A program made the translations under genes and the position numbers. The notes under the pieces are model-generated. The model was given only the letters and a program-made list of their open reading frames with translations. It was not told where the DNA came from and did no database searches. 64,000 nt of DNA from Geodermatophilus saharensis. Its GTDB lineage: Bacteria > Actinomycetota > Actinomycetes > Mycobacteriales > Geodermatophilaceae. The DNA is taken from the NCBI RefSeq assembly GCF_900188205.1, contig NZ_FZOH01000003.1, positions 518,539 through 582,538 of the forward strand, in the 5' to 3' direction. Positions 37,607 to 44,463 of this stretch are shown in pieces; positions within the stretch are counted from its first letter, which is position 1, and the number at the start of each line of letters is the position of its first letter.

Positions 37607-38296
37607 TCACGGCGCGGGACGGGCCTCCGCGCCCGCCGCGTCCCGGGTCGCGTCCCGCTCGGCGCGCACCAGCCCGAGCACCTGCACGACGTAGAGCACC
37701 CCGGCCAGCACGTAGAGGACCCCGCCCCAGATGGTCAGCGCCCAGGCGACCGGCTGCACCCACGCCCAGGCGCCGCCCCCGTCGGCCAGCAGCAGCAGCG
37801 GGAAGGCGTAGAGCAGGATGAAGGTGGCCGCCTTGCCCAGGTAGTGCACCTGCAGCGGCGGGTACCCGGAGCGGCGCAGCACCAGCAGCATCACGCCCAG
37901 GACGACCTCGCGGCCGACGAGCACGGCGACCACCCACAGCGGGACGACGTCGCGCAGCACGAAGGCGACCAGCGTGGAGACGATGTAGAGGCGGTCGGCC
38001 GCCGGGTCGAGCAGCGCGCCGAGCCGGCTGGACTGGCCGAGCAGGCGGGCGAGCTTGCCGTCGGCCCAGTCGGTGACCCCGGAGACCATGAGGACGACGA
38101 CGGCCCACCCGTCGGCCTCGGGCCCCAGCAGCAGGTACAGGAACAGCGGCACCCCGAGCAGGCGCAGCACCGACAGGACGTTGGGGAGGGTCCACACGCG
38201 GTCGGGCAGCTCGTTGCGGTCGGCGCCCGGGGTCCCCGGCGCCGTCCGCCCGGGGGACGCCGGGACCGCGGCCGACGACCCCTGCGACGACGTCAC
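37607..38296 (-). CDS. pgsA2: CDP-alcohol phosphatidyltransferase, PgsA2-like
   Basis: A 229-residue membrane enzyme. The CDP-alcohol transferase motif reads DWADGKLARLLGQSSRLGALLDPAADR, with all the Asp, Gly and Arg positions of DG-x2-AR-x8-G-x3-D-x3-D. About six membrane helices surround it. It transfers a phosphatidyl group from CDP-diacylglycerol to an alcohol, probably glycerol-3-phosphate by comparison with Rv1822. It heads the DUF881/gcv block. GTG 38296 is preceded by GGAGGAGCA; the frame is open a little farther upstream. Confidence 0.9.
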   Translation of the reverse strand: MTSSQGSSAAVPASPGRTAPGTPGADRNELPDRVWTLPNVLSVLRLLGVPLFLYLLLGPEADGWAVVVLMVSGVTDWADGKLARLLGQSSRLGALLDPAADRLYIVSTLVAFVLRDVVPLWVVAVLVGREVVLGVMLLVLRRSGYPPLQVHYLGKAATFILLYAFPLLLLADGGGAWAWVQPVAWALTIWGGVLYVLAGVLYVVQVLGLVRAERDATRDAAGAEARPAP

Positions 38297-38336
38297 TGCT
38301 CCTCCACCCCGCTGCACACCGTGCCCGAGGCTAGTC

Positions 38337-38569
38337 GAAGGACCCCGCTGCCCCCCGCCACTCGCACACTCGTGGCGGGCCCCTGCAGCGGGGCCGTTCC
38401 ATCACCTCACCTGCCCCCCGCCACTCGCACACTCGTGGCGGGCCCCTGCAGCGGGGCCGTTCCATCACCTCACCTGCCCCCCGCCACTCGCACACTCGTG
38501 GCGGGCCCCTGCAGCGGGGCCGTTCCATCACCTCACCTGCCCCCCGCCACTCGCACACTCGTGGCGGGA
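38337..38569. repeat. 63-bp tandem array (3 full units plus a partial fourth)
   Basis: Units begin at 38348, 38411, 38474 and 38537; the first three are identical 63-mers and the fourth stops after about 33 bases. Each unit contains a CCCGCCAC/GTGGCGGG hairpin and a GGCCCC/GGGGCC hairpin. The left flank carries the GAAGGACC end of the dispersed stem-loop, so the array looks like an internal expansion of that element. It lies between the PgsA2 start and the EF-G-like stop. There are no unique spacers, so it is not a CRISPR array. Confidence 0.92.
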
Positions 38570-38581
38570 GGGGTTCGTCGA

Positions 38582-40651
38582 CTAGGCGGGGACGGCGACC
38601 AGGGAGGCGGGGGCCGGCTCGTGGCCGAGCGGGCGGCGGCTGAACGAGCCGGTGCCGTGGCTGACCGAGCGCAGGGCCCCGGCGTAGCCGAGCAGCTCGA
38701 TCTCGGGCACCTCGGCGCGGACGGTGGTGCGGTCGCGGTCGGGGTCGGCGTCGCTGCCGGTGACCCGGGCACGGCGGGAGGACAGGTCGCTCATCACCGC
38801 GCCGACGTGCTCGCCGGGGACGACGACCTCCACCTCGCACCAGGGCTCGAGCACCTTCGTGCCGGCCGCGGCCGCCAGCTCGCGCACGGCCAGCGCGCCG
38901 GCGGACTGGAAGGCGGCGTCGGAGGAGTCCACCGAGTGGGCCTTGCCGTCGACGAGCACGAAGGCGACGTCGACCAGGGGCCGGTCGTCGTGCACCCCCT
39001 TGGCCGCCTGCGTGCGGATGCCCTTCTCCACGCTGCCGTGGTACTGGCTCGGCACCGCCCCGCCGACGACGCGCTGCGTGAAGGTGATGCCCGACCCGGG
39101 CGGGCCGGGCTCGGCCTCCACGACGACGACGGCGTACTGCCCGTGCCCGCCGGACTGCTTGACCAGCCGGCCGGTGGCCTTCGCCGGCCCGGCCAGCGTC
39201 TCCACCATCGGGACCCGCACCGGGACGGTGGTCACCGCGACGCCGTGGCGGGTGCGCAGCCGCTCGAGCAGCACCTCGCCGTGCGCCTCCCCCACGCACC
39301 ACAGCAGCAGCTGCCCGGTGTCGCGGGAGCGCTCGACGCGCAGCGTCGGGTCCTCGGCGGCCAACCGCGCCAGCGCCGGGCCGAGCCGGTCCTCGTCGGC
39401 GCGGGAGGCGGCCTCGACGGCGACCGGGTGCTGGGGCACCGGCAGGTCCCACGGCGGGACCAGCCGCGGGTCGCCGGGCGAGGAGAGGGTGTCGCCGGTC
39501 TCGGCGGAGGTCAGCCGGGTCACCGCGCACACGTCACCGGCCGGGCAGGACGCGACCGGGCGCAGCGTCGACCCCAGCGGGGAGGAGATGGCGCCGATCC
39601 GCTCGTCGACGTCGTGGTCGGGGTGGCCGCGGTCGGCGCCGCCGTGCCCGGAGACGTGCACCGGGGTGTCGGGGGTGAGGGTGCCGGAGAACACGCGCAG
39701 CAGGGAGACCCGGCCCAGGTAGGGATCGGTGGTGGTCTTGACGACCTCGGCGACCAGCGGGCCGTCGGGGTCGCAGGCCAGCGGCGGGGCCTTCGACCCG
39801 TCGGGGCGGGACACCGGCGGGCAGCCGTGCTCCATCGGGCACGGGAAGCCGTTGACGATCAGGTAGAGCAGCGCGTCGAGGCCGATGCCCTGCAGCGGGG
39901 CGGCGCACAGCACGGGGTGGAAGTGGCCGCGGGCGACGGCGGTCTCCAGGTCGGTCATCAGGTCGCCCTGCACCAGCTCGTCGCCGGCGAGGTAGCGCTC
40001 CATGAGCGCCTCGTCCTCGCTCTCGCCGATGATGCCCTCGATGAGCTCGCTGCGGAGCCGGTCGGCGTCGGGGGCCTGCGCGCCGGGCTCGAGCAGGTTG
40101 ACCACCGCCTGCACCGAGCCGTCGGGGCCGCGGTCGACGAGGTGGACGGGGTAGACCCCGGTGCCGAGCACGGTCTGGCACAGCCGCACGGTCTCCTCGA
40201 CGTCGGCACGCGGCCGGTCGAGCTGGGTGACGACGACGGCGCGCGGCATGCCGACCGCGGCGCACTCCTCCCACAGCTGCACGGTGGCCGCGTCGACGCC
40301 GCCGACGGCGGAGACGACGAACAGCGCGGCGTCGGCCGCCCGCAGCCCGGCGCGCAGCTCGCCGACGAAGTCGGGGCTGCCGGGGGTGTCGAGCAGGGTG
40401 ATCCGGGCGCCGTCGTGCTCGAAGGTGGCCACCCCGAGGGTCACCGAGCGCTGCTGGCGGACCTCGACCTCGTCGCTGTCGAGGCAGGTGGTGCCGTCCT
40501 CGATGCGGCCGGCGCGGGGCACGGTGCCGGTGGCGGCCAGCAGGGCCTCGGCGAGGGTGGTCTTGCCGGCGCCCGAGCGGCCGACCAGCGCCACGTTGCG
40601 GACCCGGCTCGCCTCGCGCGGGGCGGGCGCCGGGGACACGTCCCTACCCAC
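38582..40651 (-). CDS. EF-G-like translation GTPase (FusA2-type)
   Basis: A 689-residue protein with elongation factor G architecture. The G domain has GRSGAGKTT (P-loop) and LLDTPGSPDF (G3), but G4 reads TQLD instead of NKxD, so nucleotide specificity may be altered. The later domains include GHGQYAVVVVEAEP and KGVHDD, as in EF-G domains III-V. This degenerate second EF-G is widespread in actinobacteria (Rv0120c-like) and lies away from the str operon. Its ribosomal role is unclear. GTG 40651 has GGGAG seven bases upstream; GTG 40639 is an alternative. Confidence 0.88.
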   Translation of the reverse strand: MGRDVSPAPAPREASRVRNVALVGRSGAGKTTLAEALLAATGTVPRAGRIEDGTTCLDSDEVEVRQQRSVTLGVATFEHDGARITLLDTPGSPDFVGELRAGLRAADAALFVVSAVGGVDAATVQLWEECAAVGMPRAVVVTQLDRPRADVEETVRLCQTVLGTGVYPVHLVDRGPDGSVQAVVNLLEPGAQAPDADRLRSELIEGIIGESEDEALMERYLAGDELVQGDLMTDLETAVARGHFHPVLCAAPLQGIGLDALLYLIVNGFPCPMEHGCPPVSRPDGSKAPPLACDPDGPLVAEVVKTTTDPYLGRVSLLRVFSGTLTPDTPVHVSGHGGADRGHPDHDVDERIGAISSPLGSTLRPVASCPAGDVCAVTRLTSAETGDTLSSPGDPRLVPPWDLPVPQHPVAVEAASRADEDRLGPALARLAAEDPTLRVERSRDTGQLLLWCVGEAHGEVLLERLRTRHGVAVTTVPVRVPMVETLAGPAKATGRLVKQSGGHGQYAVVVVEAEPGPPGSGITFTQRVVGGAVPSQYHGSVEKGIRTQAAKGVHDDRPLVDVAFVLVDGKAHSVDSSDAAFQSAGALAVRELAAAAGTKVLEPWCEVEVVVPGEHVGAVMSDLSSRRARVTGSDADPDRDRTTVRAEVPEIELLGYAGALRSVSHGTGSFSRRPLGHEPAPASLVAVPA

Positions 40652-40804
40652 GGCGGGCTCCCGCGCGGTGGCCGTCCTGGTCGGGTTCGGGCACGGGGAC
40701 CTCCCGGGGTCGTCAGGGATGTGGTCTGCCTCACAACCCTGCCCCGCGACGTCACCGCACGGCAACCCCCCCGGCGGCGGGGAGCACCACCCGCGCCGGA
40801 CGAC

Positions 40805-40841
40805 GCACGCCGCCCGCGGGAGGACCCCGCGGGCGGCGTGC
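40805..40841. terminator. Terminator of the M43 protease gene
   Basis: GCACGCCGCCCGCGGG and its complement flank AGGAC just past the minus-strand stop at 40863. A 16-bp perfect stem. Confidence 0.8.
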
Positions 40842-40862
40842 GGTGGTGCGGTGGTGCGGTGA

Positions 40863-41846
40863 TCAGGCCGCCGACGGCGCCCGGTAGGCCTCCCAGGCGT
40901 TGCTCATCCGGGCGACCTGGCCGGCCGAGAACGTGTTCATGCAGAAGTCCTCGGTGTAGTCCATGAAGTTGGTGATCGGGTCGGTCCCCGGGTCGCGCGG
41001 GCAGCTGTCGCGGCCGGCGTCGGCCTCGCACTCGAAGGCGGGCAGGGCCTCGGCCGGGGTGTCGGGCACGTAGTCGCCGGGGCCGGAGCAGCCGCCCTGG
41101 AAGGTGTGGAACAGCCCCAGCCAGTGGCCGACCTCGTGGGTGAGGGTGTCGCCCTCGTCGTAGGGCTCGGCGGTGCCGCCGGGCATCGACTCGTCGAGGA
41201 TCACCACGCCGTCGGCCCACAGCTGCCCGCCCTTGGCCTTCTGCGGGAAGGTGGCGTACCCGAGCAGCCCGCCGCCGATGGAGGCGACGTAGACGTTGAG
41301 CGTCTCCGGGCCGCCCACGCGCAGCGCCGACTTCGCGGCCCGCTCCTCCCTGCTGCCCGGCACCAGGCTCGCCCACTCGGCGTCGACGGTGTACGTCGTC
41401 TGCTCGGGGTCGTAGGTGAAGACGAACGGCGTGGCCGGCGAGCCGGCCGCGGCGCCCTCGCCGGCGTAGGCGTCGTTGAGGACGTCCATCTGCGCGGCGA
41501 TGAGCGCGTCGAAGCGGGCCTCGTCGACGGCCTCGGCGCTGACGACGTGGAAGACCGTGGGGACGGTGACCGAGCCGGCCTCCAGCACGGGGCGGGTCTT
41601 CGGGTTGCCGAGCGCGGCGGCCTGGTGGGTGGAGACGGCGTTGGGCTCGGCGCGGGTGGCCCCGGGGCGGATGCGGGCCTCCTCGGTGCCGGAGCCGACG
41701 TCGTCGGTGTGCACGTCGGTGCACACCTCGGGGGCGGCGCTCGCGGACGGAGCGGCGGCGTCGACCGTGCCGGCCGCCGGGGCGGTCGTCAGGGCCAGCG
41801 CCGCCGCGGCGCCGAGGGTGAGGGCGGTCCGGCGCAGCCGGGTCAT
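40863..41846 (-). CDS. Secreted zinc metalloprotease, M43 (pappalysin/cytophagalysin) family
   Basis: A 327-residue protein with a Sec signal peptide (residues 1 to about 30, cleavage near AAA/APS). THEVGHWLGLFH is the HExxHxxGxxH zinc site of the metzincins and NFMDYTEDFC carries the Met-turn. VFHVVSAEAVDE and the WADGVVILDES stretch match M43B. Two pairs of Cys may form disulfides. It should act outside the cell; its substrates are unknown. ATG 41846. The gene stands alone. Confidence 0.92.
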   Translation of the reverse strand: MTRLRRTALTLGAAAALALTTAPAAGTVDAAAPSASAAPEVCTDVHTDDVGSGTEEARIRPGATRAEPNAVSTHQAAALGNPKTRPVLEAGSVTVPTVFHVVSAEAVDEARFDALIAAQMDVLNDAYAGEGAAAGSPATPFVFTYDPEQTTYTVDAEWASLVPGSREERAAKSALRVGGPETLNVYVASIGGGLLGYATFPQKAKGGQLWADGVVILDESMPGGTAEPYDEGDTLTHEVGHWLGLFHTFQGGCSGPGDYVPDTPAEALPAFECEADAGRDSCPRDPGTDPITNFMDYTEDFCMNTFSAGQVARMSNAWEAYRAPSAA

Positions 41847-42215
41847 GGGTGCCTCCGCAGGGAGCTCGGTCGGACGGGCCCCGCCGGCTGGGGGCGGGGT
41901 GCGCGGAGCCAACCACACAGCGGTACCGGGCGGTCTCGGCGGGCGTGTCGCAGGTCACGTCCGGGTCGGCGTGGTGGCCTCGACACGGCCGCGCCCGGCG
42001 GTCCGGCGGCCGGTCGGCGGGGTCGGGGCCGGACGGCGAGGGCGTCCGGAGGTGGGGTGCCGTACAGGGCCGGGTCGCGCGGGGGCGCCGGTTCGGTCGT
42101 GAGCGCGGCCCCGGTGATGCCGTCCCAGCGGACCAGCGGGGGCGTCCCGCTCGCGGCATCGGGCGACGAGGTGACGGTGGTCGCCGGTGCGCGCGAGGAG
42201 GGTGAGGCTCGACCG
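41847..42215. other. 369-bp gap with no supported gene
   Basis: The region between the protease start and the dienelactone hydrolase remnant. It holds the protease promoter (not recognised in detail) and GC-rich sequence whose open frames have no family features. Confidence 0.4.
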
Positions 42216-42539
42216 TCCGGCGGGTTGCTGTGGTTGTCCGGCGCCCTGCCGCTCGAGTTGTTGGGGGTAACGGTCCGGCGGTGGGGCCTGCCGGTGCAGA
42301 TCCGCCACGCCGTGGACGACCCGTTCCGCCGTCAGGGGTGGATCGACGCGGTCGCGGCGGACGCCGCCCGCGCCGGCGGCCGGGTCGAGACGCTCGACCA
42401 CCCGGGGACCGGGCACCGGTTCACCGACCCGAGCCTGCCCGCCGAGTACGACCCGGCGGCCGGCGAGCTGCTCCGGCAGCGGGCACTGGCGTTCCTGGGC
42501 CGCCGCCCGGCCGACGCGGAGACCACACTGGCCCGGTGA
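42216..42539 (+). pseudogene. Dienelactone hydrolase family remnant (C-terminal half)
   Basis: SGGLLWLSGALPLELLGV, PVQIRHAVDDPFR and GTGHRFTDPSLPAEYDP are the second half of a DLH-family alpha/beta hydrolase, including the catalytic Asp and His. The first half with the nucleophile Cys/Ser is absent: upstream the frame continues to an ATG at 42117 with unrelated sequence. Within it, at 42260-42273, lies GTTGGGGGTAACGG, a near-copy of the 14-bp word, using codons (TTG, GTA) that are rare in the surroundings. Truncation seems certain; whether a short protein is still made is unclear. Confidence 0.7.
42260..42273 (+). repeat. 14-bp interspersed word, near-copy 7
   Basis: GTTGGGGGTAACGG, one change from consensus, inside the dienelactone hydrolase remnant, coding for part of ELLGVTV. 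It could be coincidental coding sequence, but the AT-richer codons stand out. Confidence 0.45.
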
Positions 42540-42745
42540 GGAGCGCAGCGGGCGGGCACGCGGCCGGCCGGGACCAGGAGAGCAGCCGGGCGCACGCGGT
42601 GCCCCGGGAGGCCGCCGACGGGCCCCCGCCGTGGGTGGCGGTCTGCGGCACGCCGGTCGCCGTCGTCCAGGGCGCCTGGAACGGCCGCCGCGGGCTGGGC
42701 GCGGACGACGTCTGCCCGGAGTGCCGGCGGCTCGCCCCCGCCTGA
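42536..42745 (+). CDS. Small protein with C-x2-C end (hypothetical)
   Basis: A 69-residue protein whose GTG overlaps the stop of the dienelactone hydrolase remnant (GTGA). The C-terminal part PPPWVAVCGTPVAVVQGAWNG and DDVCPECRRL has three Cys in a small possible zinc site. The N-terminal 30 residues are low-complexity. I do not recognise the family; short actinobacterial proteins with the ending VCPxCxxL exist. Confidence 0.45.
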   Translation: MRSAAGGHAAGRDQESSRAHAVPREAADGPPPWVAVCGTPVAVVQGAWNGRRGLGADDVCPECRRLAPA

Positions 42746-42750
42746 CCGTC

Positions 42751-42810
42751 GGCCTCCCTGCAGGGACCCGCCGCGAGCCGGCGAGTGGCGGGGGCAGGGA
42801 GGTCCCTCGA
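42751..42810. terminator. Dispersed stem-loop, copy C
   Basis: GGCCTCCCTGC pairs with GCAGGGAGGTCC around an inner GACCCGCC...GGCGGGGGC stem. It lies between the convergent small gene and the histidine kinase, and shares layout with copies A, D and E. Confidence 0.65.
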
Positions 42811-42831
42811 CCGATCGTGCTGCGTCGCCCG

Positions 42832-44352
42832 TCACGCCGAGAGGGCCGCGACCTCCTCGGCGTCGGGCTCGGCCACCGTCGCGCCCGGCAGCCGCACCGT
42901 GAACACCGTGCGGCCCGGGACGCTGTCGACGGCCACCCGTCCCCCGTGCCCGGCGACCACGGCGGCCACGATCGCCAGCCCGAGACCCGTGCTGCCGCTG
43001 GCCCGCGAGCGCGAGGAGTCCCCGCGCGCGAAGCGCTCGAACACCCCGGGCTGCAGGTCGGCGGGGATGCCCGGGCCGTCGTCGACGACCTCGAGGACCG
43101 CCTCGCCGCCCTCGGCGCGCAGCCGGGTGGTCGCCGTCGTCCCGGGCGGGGTGTGCGTGCGGACGTTGGCCAGCAGGTTGGCCAGCACCTGGTGCAGCCG
43201 GGCGGCGTCGCCGGGCACCAGCACCGCCGCCGGGGGCAGGTCGACCCGCCAGCGGTGGTCGGGGCCGGCGGCGTGGGCGTCGCTGACGACGTCGAGGACC
43301 AGGCCGGTGAGGTCGACGTCGGCGACGGCGAGCTCGCGGCCGGCGTCCAGGCGGGCGAGCAGCAGCAGGTCGTCGACCAGGCCCGACATGCGCACCGCCT
43401 CGGCCTCCACCCGGCGCAGCGAGGCGTCGGCGTCCTCGGGCAGCCCGCCGCGGTGGCGGACCAGCTCGGTGTAGCCGCGGATGGAGGTGACCGGGGTGCG
43501 CAGCTCGTGGCTGGCGTCGGCGACGAAGCGCCGCAGCCGGGTCTCCGACGCCTGCCGGGCGGCGATGCCGGACTCCACCGAGTCGAGCAGCCGGTTGAGC
43601 GCGGCGCCCACCCGGCCGACCTCGGTGTGCGGATCGGTGTCGGCGGCCGGCACCCGGTCGGGCAGCCGCACCTCGCCGCTGGACAGCGGCAGCTGCGCGA
43701 CCCGGCCGGCGGTGGCCGCGACCCGGTGCAGCGGGCGCAGCGTGCGCCCGATCACCGCCGAGCCGACCAGCCCGGCGGCCAGCAGCCCGAGCAGGCCGAC
43801 GGCGACCTCGACGACGACCAGCCGCAGCACCGCGGCGTCCACCGAGTCCAGCGGCAGGCCGGTGACCATGACCTCGTCGTCGCCGGCCGCGGTGGCCACG
43901 ACGCGGTAGGAGCCCAGCGGGCCGAGGGAGACCGTCCGCGGCTGCCCGTCGGCGTCGACGCGCGCCAGCTCGGCGGTCAGCGCGGCGGCCTCGGCGCGGG
44001 TCAGCGCCTCCCCCTCGCCCTCCCGGCCGATGACGGCGGCCTCGATGACGGTGCCGTCCTCGACCCGGGCGCCCAGCGTCCCGTCGCCCTGACCGGGGAC
44101 GACCAGGAAGTCCGGGCCCTCGTCGTCCCAGCCGGGCCAGCCGCCGGGCCAGCCCGGCCCGCCGGGGCCCTCGTCGGCCTGCGCGGAGCGGTCGACGGCG
44201 GCCGAGAGCCGGTGGTCGACCTGGCCGAGCAGCTCCCCGCGGACGGCGGTGGTCGCCGCCACCCCGACGACGGCGAGGACCACGGCCAGCGGCACGAGGA
44301 AGGCGCACAGCAGCCGGGTGCGCAGGGACCACCGCCGGGCGCGCGTGCTCAT
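42832..44352 (-). CDS. Sensor histidine kinase, no adjacent response regulator
   Basis: A 506-residue membrane kinase: first helix about residues 12-36, an extracellular sensor domain of about 130 residues with WPGGWPGWDDEGP, a second helix (about 175-200), a HAMP domain, HisKA with H282 in FVADASHELRTP, and HATPase with LANLLANVRTHTP, VDDGPGIP and GSTGLGLAIV. OmpR-class partners normally lie next to such kinases, but none is present here; upstream is a divergent P-type ATPase. Its ligand and partner are unknown. ATG 44352. Confidence 0.92.
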   Translation of the reverse strand: MSTRARRWSLRTRLLCAFLVPLAVVLAVVGVAATTAVRGELLGQVDHRLSAAVDRSAQADEGPGGPGWPGGWPGWDDEGPDFLVVPGQGDGTLGARVEDGTVIEAAVIGREGEGEALTRAEAAALTAELARVDADGQPRTVSLGPLGSYRVVATAAGDDEVMVTGLPLDSVDAAVLRLVVVEVAVGLLGLLAAGLVGSAVIGRTLRPLHRVAATAGRVAQLPLSSGEVRLPDRVPAADTDPHTEVGRVGAALNRLLDSVESGIAARQASETRLRRFVADASHELRTPVTSIRGYTELVRHRGGLPEDADASLRRVEAEAVRMSGLVDDLLLLARLDAGRELAVADVDLTGLVLDVVSDAHAAGPDHRWRVDLPPAAVLVPGDAARLHQVLANLLANVRTHTPPGTTATTRLRAEGGEAVLEVVDDGPGIPADLQPGVFERFARGDSSRSRASGSTGLGLAIVAAVVAGHGGRVAVDSVPGRTVFTVRLPGATVAEPDAEEVAALSA

Positions 44353-44463
44353 GCGACCACGCTGCGCGGCGGACCTGCACGTTGCCTGGACGTCGCTGGG
44401 GAGTCGGCTGGGGGGCGCGCGGCGCGCCGTGCCGGGCGCGGCGGCGGCTGTCAGAGTCGGCGG

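Noticed and set aside
38337..38569. Possible CRISPR array
   Set aside because: Units are contiguous 63-mers with no unique spacers and no cas genes nearby.
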